A stretch of 25,973 bases of DNA from Facklamia sp964471435 (GTDB taxonomy: Bacteria > Bacillota > Bacilli > Lactobacillales > Aerococcaceae). The stretch spans positions 1-25,973 of the forward strand of contig CAYYGA010000020.1 in assembly GCA_964471435.1 (NCBI GenBank), in the 5' to 3' direction. Below are positions 1 through 7,299 of this stretch, piece by piece. The translations under genes were made by a program, and so were the position numbers. Position 1 is the stretch's first letter. Every line of letters begins with the position of its first letter. The notes below the pieces were generated by a model. It ran no database searches. It was not told the origin of the DNA and saw only the letters and a program-made list of their open reading frames with translations.

Positions 1-43
1 GAAATTACCTATAAGTAACCAATTATTAAAGCATTTTACTCTA

Positions 44-77
44 TAAAAAAATCCCTCACTCCGAAGAGTTGAGGGAT
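44..77 (-). terminator. Rho-independent terminator of grdXEB
   Basis: An inverted repeat (ATCCCTCA at 51-58 against TGAGGGAT at 70-77, with a short CT/AG extension and one bulged base) lies 15 nt past the grdB stop. On the minus strand it is followed by a T-run (the A-run at 45-51 on plus). This is a typical intrinsic terminator closing the grdX-grdE-grdB transcript. Positions 1-43 show no feature. Confidence 0.85.
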
Positions 78-91
78 GAAATGTTATAATA

Positions 92-1393
92 TTAGTCTTC
101 AAAAACTGTTTGTTCTGAAACGTCAGTTGTTAAAGCTTTTAACGCTTTATCAACAATACGTGTGCGTAATTTGTATTCTTCTTCTCTATCTAGGCTAGGG
201 TTTCCTAGTGGGTGAGGAATAGCAATCGCAGGGATAATACGGTTTGCACCTACTGTTTGTGAGATAGGTGTTACTGTAGCAATATGAACTACAGGTAGAC
301 CAGTTTTTTCGATTTCTTTTACCATTGTTGCTCCGCAACGTGTACAGGTACCTCAAGTAGAGGTTAAGATAACTGCATCTACTTCATGTTCTAACAAATC
401 TTTAGCAATTTCAGATGCAAATTGCTTAGCTGAAGCTACAGCAGTACCGTTACCAGTAGTAGAGTAGAAGAAATTATGCAAAGCACCAATTTCACCGTTT
501 TTCTCTTTTTCACGTAAAACGTCTACAGGGATTACACGGTCAGCATCTTCATTCGCATAAACTGGGTCATGGCCACCGTGTGCTGTCTCATATTCGCCGT
601 CTTTTAAGTCTTCTACACCAGTGATGTCATAACGACCATATTTAGAAGCTGAAGATGATTCGATACGGTCTGGGTTACCCGCTGGAACAATACCACCTGA
701 AGTAACAATTGCAATTTTAGCTTTAGATAAGTCTTTAATTGCTGCACCGGGTGCTACGTTATCGAATTCAGGCATTGGATATTCTGTAGTGAATTCTTCG
801 CCTTTTAATTTTTTAACTAACATGTCTACCGCACGGAAAGATCCACGTTCTTCAGTAAAGAAGTTGCGACGGTGACGTTCGAAGTAGTTATCTTCTGATG
901 GTGATAATTCTTGGTCGGTTAATACTTTATTCACAACATTAGCAATTCCAGGAATTGCATCACGCATTGTAGCAGCGGAATTACCTGTTTTAACAATATA
1001 AGGAACTTGCTTATACATGTCAACACCAGGGTTTTCTTCATACATAGCAGCAACTGCAGGAATGTTTAATTCTTCCATAACTGCTGTAGCTACAGCTCCT
1101 GCTGCAACTCCATAACGACCAGCGTTAAAAGCAGGTCCAGCAATAACTAAATCTGGTTCAAAAGATTTAATCATTTCTAAAACTTCCGGAAGAGCTTCTT
1201 CATGTTCGTTGAAATATGAGTCACCACATACAACAGTTCCTACAATTTCTCCGTTTTCAGAAATTGCTCCATTAAGACCCATACCTGGTCCTTTCGGTCC
1301 ATCTTCTTTAAAAGGTTTTGTATCAGCTTTTTCTTCCCCACCGATACCAGCATAGAATTGGTTAATATAGTGTACTACACGTTTTTTACTCAT
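92..1393 (-). CDS. grdB: Glycine reductase complex B, selenocysteine subunit GrdB
   Basis: GrdB is the Sec-containing subunit of glycine reductase protein B. It attacks the glycine Schiff base held by GrdE and passes the carboxymethyl group to GrdA. The gene looks split by a TGA at 353-355. Reading that codon as Sec joins 346 residues to 86 more, giving 433 aa, the normal family length. The context is S-T-U347-G-T-C350-T-R-C353-G-A-T, the conserved Sec site of the family, and strong GrdB similarity continues on both sides, so it is not a pseudogene. A GGAGG lies about 12 nt before the ATG. It is the last gene of grdX-grdE-grdB, 24 nt after grdE. Pairing with GrdE rather than sarcosine or betaine paralogues points to glycine as substrate. 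That substrate call is an inference. Confidence 0.97.
327..339 (-). promoter_or_regulatory. bSECIS-like hairpin for the grdB UGA
   Basis: On the minus strand the mRNA after UGA (353-355) folds into a 5-bp stem GTTGC/GCAAC with loop GGA. The apical loop starts 18 nt after UGA and its first base is G. Both agree with the bacterial SECIS rule (loop 16-37 nt downstream, G in the first two loop positions). SelB would bind it to decode UGA as Sec. The geometry was read by eye and no folding energy was computed. Confidence 0.65.
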
Positions 1394-1417
1394 CGTATAT
1401 CTGCCTCCTTATCCTTA

Positions 1418-2704
1418 TTAAACGCCTCTTGCAGTGCGTTTGTTGAAGCCTAACTCGTTAGTAGCACCTGTAATTGCTTGAATTTCAACTTCAATTTCGC
1501 CATTCTCGCGTAAACTTCCATCAAATCCACCAGCAATAGTGTCTACATAATCAAGCATACCAATTACTTTATCCATAGGAGGTAGTACTACAACTTCGTT
1601 AGCATTTCCACCTGTTACCACTGCATCTGCTGCTGGATCTGCATCAGCTAATGATTGAGAAGCTCCGTCACGTCCTGCATATTCGTCAGTAACGATTACA
1701 GTTTTAACGCCTTTAGCTTCGATTTTTTTAGTGTTCATGATTAAGTCAGTATCTGGGTTACCAAAACCTTCTTGAGATACAATGGCTCCATCTAAACCTA
1801 AGAATTCTGTTAACTTAGAAGTCCAGTCAGATGAACGTTTTTTATCATTTAAGTAAACTGCTTCGTTAGTAATAATAACACCCATAAAGTTGATATCTTT
1901 ACCATGACGTTCATATAAATCTTCAATAATAGGGTTATTTAAGTGGTGATAAGTAGTGTTTTTATCACACGCTGATACACAGTTACCTGAAACGATCGCT
2001 CCGTCCATTACTTCCGTTGGATACATAACTGAAGGAACAATATGTTTAGCATCTGTACCATAAACATATGTATCATGTAATAAACCTTGAGTTTGTAGCA
2101 TGTATACATAACCTACTTTTGGAAGGTCAGGATACTGTTCAGCTTGTTCAAATAAAGGTAGAGTTTCAAATGTTTTAACTTCATCAGGTTCGATTTCTTC
2201 CGATAACTTACCTAAGAATAAAGCTACTTTGAATCCAGCTAAACGTACAGCTTCTTCATATGTATGAGCTTTTAGTCCGTCTGTGGGTTCAATAACTAAA
2301 CAAATATTGATAATTTGAGAAAATGGTGTTAATTCCGCACCAGGTCCTTGCATATCTACAATACCTTCTTGGAATCCAACAATTTTCCCAACTGTTGCTA
2401 CGCCACAGCCTTTAAGAACATTAGTACGTCCTTCTCCAACTTGGTCGACTCCACTAATTACGCCAGGGAATAGTTGGCTTTTAGAATTTACTTTGTAACG
2501 TGGTTCAATAACGTCTTTAACAGGTGTAATACGAACACTTTCACCTGGTTTTGCAATTTCTACTGAAACAGTTTTTAAATGATCATCTTCAAGAACGATA
2601 TTTTTGATGTCTTCCTCGTTGATGTATAACGTGTTACCATCAATTTTTGATTCAGAAGCTAATTGTACATCGTTGATTTGAATATTACCTAATTCAAGTT
2701 TCAT
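1418..2704 (-). CDS. grdE: Glycine reductase complex B, proprotein GrdE (pyruvoyl precursor)
   Basis: GrdE is the proprotein of the substrate-binding subunits of glycine reductase protein B (428 aa, normal length). GrdE and PrdA proproteins are known to be cut before a cysteine, turning that residue into a pyruvoyl group that forms a Schiff base with the substrate amine. The matching site here is V-S-G-N241/C242-V-S-A-C, at a position close to the known one. Cleavage would give subunits of about 241 and 187 residues. The start is an ATG preceded by GAGGTGAT. It lies 34 nt after grdX and 24 nt before grdB, so the three are co-transcribed. Paralogues for sarcosine and betaine (GrdG, GrdI) are similar. 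Assignment to the glycine enzyme rests on overall similarity and the grdX neighbour. Confidence 0.95.
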   Translation of the reverse strand: MKLELGNIQINDVQLASESKIDGNTLYINEEDIKNIVLEDDHLKTVSVEIAKPGESVRITPVKDVIEPRYKVNSKSQLFPGVISGVDQVGEGRTNVLKGCGVATVGKIVGFQEGIVDMQGPGAELTPFSQIINICLVIEPTDGLKAHTYEEAVRLAGFKVALFLGKLSEEIEPDEVKTFETLPLFEQAEQYPDLPKVGYVYMLQTQGLLHDTYVYGTDAKHIVPSVMYPTEVMDGAIVSGNCVSACDKNTTYHHLNNPIIEDLYERHGKDINFMGVIITNEAVYLNDKKRSSDWTSKLTEFLGLDGAIVSQEGFGNPDTDLIMNTKKIEAKGVKTVIVTDEYAGRDGASQSLADADPAADAVVTGGNANEVVVLPPMDKVIGMLDYVDTIAGGFDGSLRENGEIEVEIQAITGATNELGFNKRTARGV

Positions 2705-2738
2705 TCAATCACCTCTATATTTTTTTCAAACGCGGGAG

Positions 2739-3137
2739 TTAGTTAAAACGTATTTCTGCTGAAGAGCCTATGCGCTGCAATGTGTTCTCCATCAAATCTA
2801 AGTCAATGGTTGCAAAATCATCTAGAATCCGCTCAGTCCAATTAGGAGTTTTGCTGTCCTTAATGAATTTGTTGTAAACCTCAATTGCATTATCAATCAA
2901 ATCCAAACTTTCTATATCAATCTGATCGAGTGTGGTGGTAGTGATAATGATAGATTTATAAAAAGTTTCATTGGGTTTGATACTTCCACTTAAGGGGTGA
3001 GTTAAAATCACATGACGTTCATCTACAACTAAACGCTTAGTTTCTTTCAAAACATCTCCGAAATTGCCTTCTATAAAAACAATTGTCTGGTCTGTAATTG
3101 ACTCTTTCACCTTAGGATTGTTAGTAATAATTTGCAT
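2739..3137 (-). CDS. grdX: GrdX family protein of unknown function
   Basis: This small protein (132 aa) starts with M-Q-I-I-T-N-N-P, matching the GrdX family that accompanies glycine reductase operons. The biochemical role of GrdX is not established. It shows no signal peptide, membrane segment or conserved cysteine pair. It begins with ATG after an AGGTGAAGG stretch and is the first gene of the grdX-grdE-grdB transcript, behind a clear promoter (3258-3286) and a structured 5' leader. Being the first translated gene after that leader makes it the one most directly affected by any leader-based control. Confidence 0.9.
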   Translation of the reverse strand: MQIITNNPKVKESITDQTIVFIEGNFGDVLKETKRLVVDERHVILTHPLSGSIKPNETFYKSIIITTTTLDQIDIESLDLIDNAIEVYNKFIKDSKTPNWTERILDDFATIDLDLMENTLQRIGSSAEIRFN

Positions 3138-3166
3138 AGTTCCTTCACCTCATAAAGACGTTAATT

Positions 3167-3244
3167 CCGCTTCATAATCATCAATTTATTAGTATTTCTG
3201 ATTATGTATGCGGTCTGTGTTTATATACTCTATAACACTTCCGC
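3167..3244 (-). promoter_or_regulatory. Structured leader of grdXEB with two exclusive folds
   Basis: Read on the minus strand, GCGG (3244-3241) and GTGTT (3238-3234) pair with AACAC (3221-3217) and CCGC (3213-3210) to form hairpin 1. Further on, CATAATCA (3206-3199) pairs with TGATTATG (3180-3173), and the same CCGC can instead pair with a second GCGG (3170-3167), extending hairpin 2. The CCGC cannot be in both, so the folds compete. No glycine riboswitch core was recognised. A regulatory role is inference. Confidence 0.5.
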
Positions 3245-3257
3245 CGTTCATGTGAAT

Positions 3258-3286
3258 AGTATAACAAATCATTTACTTATTTACAA
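3258..3286 (-). promoter_or_regulatory. Promoter of grdXEB
   Basis: On the minus strand, TTGTAA (3286-3281), a 17-nt spacer and TATACT (3263-3258) form a good vegetative sigma-factor promoter. It predicts a leader of about 110 nt before grdX. Confidence 0.65.
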
Positions 3287-3350
3287 CACTAAAAAGTAAA
3301 AAATCACATTTAAATTTCAACTTTACTTTCTTTGAAAATCAACACGGATT

Positions 3351-3364
3351 TGTAAACGTTTTTC
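3351..3364 (-). promoter_or_regulatory. cre-like box upstream of the grdX promoter
   Basis: The minus-strand 14-mer GAAAAACGTTTACA matches the CcpA cre consensus TGWAANCGNTNWCA at 12 of 14 positions. It lies about 65 bp upstream of the grdX -35 element, where CcpA could act as an activator. It also sits just past the stop codon of the ROK gene. Such matches occur by chance in AT-rich DNA, so confidence is low. Confidence 0.3.
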
Positions 3365-3375
3365 CCAATCCGGTC

Positions 3376-4287
3376 TTATTCTTCATTGTTCTCTGTAAAG
3401 TAGTAATAGGCTCCTTTTAAGTTGGATTCACTTCTAAATTCACAAACTTTTAGTTCTGTTGGAGCAAATATTTCTTCGCGAAAAACAAAGGATGGATGAT
3501 TATCATATAAGTATTGATATTGCTTTCTTAATTCATCAATGAAAATCACTTCATTAGAAATCCCGCCGCCTATAGCAATTCTTTCTAAATCTAAAATAAG
3601 ATGTAAATTATAAACTAAAGCAGCTATAACTTGAGCATATTGGATAAATAGTCTCTCTACTTCTGGATGAGGATTATTGCGTAAATGTTCAAAAACTGGT
3701 CGTGCATCATTTATATCACTATTACCCAAAAGTTGGTTCGCAGGTCTAATAAAACTAAATACGCCCGCTGTTCTAACTAAGGGAGGACTGTCAAATGTTG
3801 ACAGGACAAAACTGACTTCGCCGGGGATATTATTTGCACCTTGATAGATTTTTCCATCAATTATTATCCCTAATGCCAGTCCCGTTCCAAGAATCAAACA
3901 AGCACCATTCTTTATATCTTTTAATGCACCTTGTTCAGCTTCAGCTAAAGCAGCCGCTTGACCATCATTGATGATCGACATGGGTAAAGAGAAGCGACTT
4001 TTAATTCGGTTTCGATAATTGTAACCTTTCAAAAATGGCAGGGAGCCATTAAATACAGATAGTCCATTTTTATTATCGACTATACCTGCATGACTTAGGG
4101 CCACTCCTTTAATATTACGACTGCCTTGAGCTGCCAAAGCTTCTGAGATGACTCGGTCAAAAACTTCTAAAAAGCTATTTTTTTCCTGCGGAGTCGCTTT
4201 GGGCTGAAAGGTTTTTATAATTTCCCCTTCTTCATTACATATTCCTGATTTTATAAAGTTTCCACCTATATCCATTACTAATATCAC
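3376..4287 (-). CDS. ROK-family sugar kinase (zinc motif absent)
   Basis: This 303-aa protein is a ROK-family (repressor/ORF/kinase) kinase without a DNA-binding domain. It has the N-terminal phosphate loop M-D-I-G-G-N-F, the catalytic Asp in I-N-D108-G-Q-A-A-A-L-A-E, the second phosphate motif L-G-T-G-L-A-L-G (about 133-140), G-E-V-S-F where the family has G-E-hydrophobic-G-H, and I-G-G-G-I-S near residue 240. The CxCGxxGCxE zinc-binding motif of most ROK glucokinases is missing, as in some beta-glucoside or N-acetylmannosamine kinases. The sugar substrate cannot be told. Translation starts at GTG after AAGGATGGG; an ATG five codons in is the alternative. It follows the SGNH hydrolase on the same strand with a 99-nt gap, which suggests joint sugar-ester salvage. 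Confidence 0.85.
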   Translation of the reverse strand: MILVMDIGGNFIKSGICNEEGEIIKTFQPKATPQEKNSFLEVFDRVISEALAAQGSRNIKGVALSHAGIVDNKNGLSVFNGSLPFLKGYNYRNRIKSRFSLPMSIINDGQAAALAEAEQGALKDIKNGACLILGTGLALGIIIDGKIYQGANNIPGEVSFVLSTFDSPPLVRTAGVFSFIRPANQLLGNSDINDARPVFEHLRNNPHPEVERLFIQYAQVIAALVYNLHLILDLERIAIGGGISNEVIFIDELRKQYQYLYDNHPSFVFREEIFAPTELKVCEFRSESNLKGAYYYFTENNEE

Positions 4288-4386
4288 TAAATCCCATCCT
4301 TTCGAACCAAATTATATACTTTAAAAATGCTCATTGCTTCCCTCATTTATTAAGATATTTTATAAATAATTATAATCCCGAATTTG

Positions 4387-4902
4387 TTATTCTAATAATT
4401 TTACTAACTGTAATTGAAATTTCTCATAACCATCAATGGTTAAGTGGATACCATCAGTAGAGAATTTCGGATCCACTTCACTAGATTCATTATAGAGTGT
4501 TGCCCAGCTGAATAAATCAACTTCGAAATCTGCAGCTATCTTTTTTATATCTTTATTAATACAATCTATAGTCTCATTAGTGTAACGTTTATTTTCCCAC
4601 CCCTTCATAATCAGCGAAAGTATTACTTTACCTTTAAAAGGAGTAGTTTCTAGATACTCTAAGATATTTTTAAGGTTTTCTAGAAGTATTTGTGGTTTGA
4701 ATCGGTAGTGAAGTTCGTTAATACCATACATAACCAAAACAGCATCTAGTGTATTGAAATCTAAATATGCATTTTTTATCTTTTTATAACCGTCTTTTGC
4801 AATGCCCCCGCTTTTACTAAGATTAATCACTTCCCAATTTTGAAACTGATAAGTTGGAAAATAGTATAAAACTGAATGTCCTAAAAACAAAACCTGCTTC
4901 AT
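4387..4902 (-). CDS. SGNH/GDSL-family hydrolase
   Basis: This 171-aa protein has the four SGNH blocks: block I with the nucleophile Ser in L-G-H-S10 (the usual GDS is GHS here), block II Gly in K-S-G-G-I-A, block III Asn in Y-G-I-N62-E-L, and block V in T-D150-G-I-H153-L. The full Ser-Asp-His set is therefore present and the protein should be an active esterase or lipase-like enzyme. It has no signal peptide, so it is cytoplasmic, fitting deacetylation of imported sugars or small esters. It is transcribed toward the ROK kinase. It is divergent from the yedE-like gene with about 140 bp between them. The substrate is unknown. Confidence 0.85.
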   Translation of the reverse strand: MKQVLFLGHSVLYYFPTYQFQNWEVINLSKSGGIAKDGYKKIKNAYLDFNTLDAVLVMYGINELHYRFKPQILLENLKNILEYLETTPFKGKVILSLIMKGWENKRYTNETIDCINKDIKKIAADFEVDLFSWATLYNESSEVDPKFSTDGIHLTIDGYEKFQLQLVKLLE

Positions 4903-4962
4903 AGACTAAGATTCTCCCTTATATACATTTATGATAAATAAGCTTTCTACTTCTTACACTGC

Positions 4963-4991
4963 TTGAAAGCGTTCCTTTAATTAATTATAAT
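4963..4991 (+). promoter_or_regulatory. Promoter of the yedE-like gene, overlapped by a cre-like box
   Basis: TTGAAA (4963-4968), a 17-nt spacer and TATAAT (4986-4991) make a near-consensus promoter about 50 bp before the yedE-like ATG. The 14-mer at 4964-4977 (TGAAAGCGTTCCTT) matches the cre consensus at 12 of 14 positions and covers the -35 element, which would suit CcpA repression. Confidence 0.6.
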
Positions 4992-5041
4992 TTAAATGAA
5001 ATTGTTTGTGAATACTATAACAAATAGAAAGTAGGTTTTTT

Positions 5042-6172
5042 ATGAAAAAATCAAATTCGAAATTAAGATTATTCTTAATTGGATTAATTGGGGCCGCAGC
5101 AATTGTTGGATTGGCAATTGGGGGTAATCCAAAAAATATGGCTTTATGTACGGCCTGTTTTATTCGTGATTCAGCCGGTGCTATGAAAATGCATTCAAAT
5201 GCTGCGACTCAATATTTTCGTCCAGAAATTGTAGGTATAGTACTTGGAGGTTTCTTTTTATCTCTTGGAAAAAAAGAATTTAAAGTGACTAGTTCGAAGA
5301 CAGTTTTGACACAATTTGTTTTGGGTAACATTATGATGATTGGAGCGCTAGTGTTTTTAGGCTGTACCCTCCGATTAGTATTACGGATGGCAGCAGGTGA
5401 TATATCGTCATATATAGGAGCCGTAGGGCTGGTTTTCGGGGTTCTGACGGGAACAGCATTTGTAAGAAATGGCTATTCAAACGGAACACGCGTCCCAACT
5501 CGTCGAAGCAATGGAGTAGTATTACCTATAATTATGGTAGCTTTATTTTTAATGTCAATTTTCCTGCCTTCTTTATTTACATGGTCAGAAGCAGGCCCCG
5601 GCTCTATGTTTGCTAATCCTTGGTTGGCTTTAGCTATGGGGATCATTTTCGGGGGAGTTGCTTATTATACACGTCTTTGTTTTACAGGTAGTATCAGAGA
5701 TGTCTTTTTAATGCGTGACTTTACTAGAATGATGCCAATTCTAGCTATCTTTTTAGTCGTATTAGGATATAATATTATTGTAGGTGATTTTCAGTTTCAA
5801 GCGTATGGTCCAATTGCTCACGATCAAACTCTGTGGAATATTTTAGGCTTATATACGGTAGGTTTTGCTGGTGTTCTCGCAAATGGCTGTCCCGTTCGTC
5901 AAGTGGTTTTAGCTGGATCTGGATCGGTCGATGCAGGTGTTACTGTTTTAGGGATGTTTTTTGCCTCTGCAATGGCACATAATTTCGGCTTAGCAGCTGC
6001 AGCAGCTAGTCCTGAAAATGCCGGCGGACCCGGTGTAAATGGACAAGTAGCTATCATTGTGTCTATAGTTATACTGTTTGTTATTGCTATCACAGGTCTT
6101 AAAGAACAAGAGTCTAAAGAGGTATCTGTAGTCCAGACCGATGCTATTTCAACTGAAACTGAATTTGTGTAG
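5042..6172 (+). CDS. yedE: YedE/YeeE-type selenium metabolism membrane transporter
   Basis: This polytopic membrane protein of 376 aa belongs to the YeeE/YedE family, in the branch found with Sec and selenium genes and thought to import a selenium species. An internal duplication is visible. A-L-C36-T-A-C39-F-I-R-D in the first half matches R-L-C213-F-T-G-S-I-R-D in the second, and L-G-C108-T-L-R matches N-G-C283-P-V-R. YeeE-type transporters carry thiosulfate past conserved cysteines, so a cysteine-lined path for a Se compound is reasonable. The ATG is preceded by AAGTAGG. It is followed after 10 nt by the DUF3343 gene, most likely in one transcript ending at 6411-6446. The exact substrate is inference. 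Confidence 0.9.
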   Translation: MKKSNSKLRLFLIGLIGAAAIVGLAIGGNPKNMALCTACFIRDSAGAMKMHSNAATQYFRPEIVGIVLGGFFLSLGKKEFKVTSSKTVLTQFVLGNIMMIGALVFLGCTLRLVLRMAAGDISSYIGAVGLVFGVLTGTAFVRNGYSNGTRVPTRRSNGVVLPIIMVALFLMSIFLPSLFTWSEAGPGSMFANPWLALAMGIIFGGVAYYTRLCFTGSIRDVFLMRDFTRMMPILAIFLVVLGYNIIVGDFQFQAYGPIAHDQTLWNILGLYTVGFAGVLANGCPVRQVVLAGSGSVDAGVTVLGMFFASAMAHNFGLAAAAASPENAGGPGVNGQVAIIVSIVILFVIAITGLKEQESKEVSVVQTDAISTETEFV

Positions 6173-6182
6173 CCTATAATTT

Positions 6183-6431
6183 TTGTTGAAAGATGTGAAG
6201 TATGTGTCTAAAAAAGAATTTTTATATGTTACTTTTCATACTACTACCGATGCAATAGCTGCTGAAGAAATTTTAAAAACAAATGATGTTCATGGACGCT
6301 TAGTTCTGATTCCTCGTGAACTTTCTGCGGGGTGTGGTATGGCTTGGCGTTCAAAACAAGAGGATCAAGAACAGGTAGAAAAACTTTTAAAACAAAATAA
6401 AATTAACCTCAACCAACTAGCTGTTTTATAG
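6183..6431 (+). CDS. DUF3343 Se/S-carrier-like protein
   Basis: This small cytoplasmic protein (82 aa from TTG) shows the DUF3343 pattern: H-T-T-T-D-A-I-A-A-E near the N-terminus, then P-R-E-L-S-A-G-C51-G-M-A-W-R. The family has been proposed as a selenium/sulfur carrier, with the single conserved cysteine holding the atom. That role is not proven from this sequence. The start is uncertain. TTG at 6183 has no clear ribosome-binding site. GTG at 6204 (75 aa) begins just before the domain and is an alternative. The 10-nt gap from the transporter gene suggests translational coupling. The stop codon lies inside the terminator hairpin. Confidence 0.85.
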   Translation: MLKDVKYVSKKEFLYVTFHTTTDAIAAEEILKTNDVHGRLVLIPRELSAGCGMAWRSKQEDQEQVEKLLKQNKINLNQLAVL

Positions 6432-6446
6432 CTGGTTGGTTTTTTA
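6411..6446 (+). terminator. Rho-independent terminator of yedE-DUF3343
   Basis: AACCAACTAGC and GCTGGTTGGTT form a strong stem with a short loop, followed by TTTTTT. The hairpin overlaps the last codons and stop of the DUF3343 gene. Confidence 0.9.
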
Positions 6447-6479
6447 ATTAATATCATTACAAGCTATTTTGAAAAAATG

Positions 6480-6507
6480 TTTCATCCTCCTTACTTTTTG
6501 TTATAAT
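6480..6507 (+). promoter_or_regulatory. Possible promoter of the 175-aa gene
   Basis: A perfect TATAAT (6502-6507) has a weak -35 candidate TTTCAT (6480-6485) 16 nt upstream. The position, about 37 nt before the ATG, fits a short leader containing GGAGG. Confidence 0.45.
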
Positions 6508-6543
6508 ATGTTAGTGAAATAAATTACATATTGGAGGTTCATT

Positions 6544-7071
6544 ATGCTAAAAACAATAAAAATTAACTTTGAAGTCATTGAATTAATGGATTTTTACTGG
6601 CAAACAGCTGCTCGAAGAGAAAAATTATCGGATTCTTATTTATTAGATGTAGCTAAGAGACCAGAAATGGCAGCTATTTATGAAGAAGATTTTGATGAAA
6701 ATTCTGTAAGGAAAGTATTATCCGCCGTGATTAATTATGAGCCAGTAAATGAAGCAACTAAAAAAGAACTGGAATTTTATAATTTCAATAAATTTTTTGC
6801 CGATGATCCGGGTAATGTAGAATTAACCTTACCTACCGTTAAAACTCTAAATGTGAGTGAGTTTATAGAAGAATTTTCAAACGACTCTCGCTATGAGGAA
6901 ATTCAAATTAATTTTGTTCCTGCCTATGATATGGTGGATAAAATTGATGGGAATACTTTAACAGTAAACTTCTTTAAATTAGGAATTGATTTTTCTGATT
7001 TTGAAACTGTTCTGGTAGAAAACCAGCAACTCAAAGATTACTTAAGAGATAGAATTGCTCAAATGATTTAA
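6544..7071 (+). CDS. Uncharacterised 175-aa protein in the selenium/glycine reductase island
   Basis: No function can be assigned. It is a soluble, acidic, mixed alpha/beta-looking protein with no cysteine, no signal peptide and no membrane segment. It starts with an amphipathic stretch (residues 1-20, L-K-T-I-K-I-N-F-E-V-I-E-L-M-D-F). From memory, similar uncharacterised proteins occur in other glycine-reducing anaerobes, but this could not be checked. The ATG is preceded by a strong GGAGG about 7 nt away. It has its own promoter candidate and a terminator (7147-7185), so it is a single-gene unit. It sits between the DUF3343 gene and the convergent grdCD genes. Confidence 0.8.
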   Translation: MLKTIKINFEVIELMDFYWQTAARREKLSDSYLLDVAKRPEMAAIYEEDFDENSVRKVLSAVINYEPVNEATKKELEFYNFNKFFADDPGNVELTLPTVKTLNVSEFIEEFSNDSRYEEIQINFVPAYDMVDKIDGNTLTVNFFKLGIDFSDFETVLVENQQLKDYLRDRIAQMI

Positions 7072-7146
7072 TTACTCCTAAATATTCAGGAGTATTGTAA
7101 ATAAAACTTCTTGGTAAGAATGACACCCTACTTAATTTAACTTATG

Positions 7147-7185
7147 AGCCATGTATGATTGAATGCATGGCTTCTTTTCTTTTTC
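7147..7185 (+). terminator. Terminator of the 175-aa gene
   Basis: AGCCATG (7147-7153) pairs with CATGGCT (7166-7172) and is followed by a T-rich run (7173-7185) on the plus strand. Confidence 0.7.
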
Positions 7186-7186
7186 T

Positions 7187-7240
7187 AAAAAAGCAAAAGA
7201 GGAAGGCCTTTCTCCAATAATGGAGAAAGACCTTCCTCTT
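7187..7240 (-). terminator. Terminator of grdCD
   Basis: A long near-perfect stem (AGAGGAAGG, one mismatch, CTTTCTCCA against its complement, loop ATAA at 7217-7220) lies 60 nt past the grdD stop. On the minus strand it is followed by TTTGCTTTTTT. It is also symmetrical enough to act on the plus strand. Confidence 0.88.
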
Positions 7241-7299
7241 ATTTAAATTAAGCTCAAGCCTGTCGAATCGGCTATATATTATTTAATATATAACAGATT

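Noticed and set aside
353..355. Stop codon splitting grdB into two genes or a pseudogene
   Set aside because: The TGA falls exactly at the known GrdB Sec site, both halves match the family, and Sec machinery is encoded in the same window.
3140..3250. Glycine riboswitch upstream of grdX
   Set aside because: The conserved core segments of glycine aptamers were not found; only the competing hairpins are seen.
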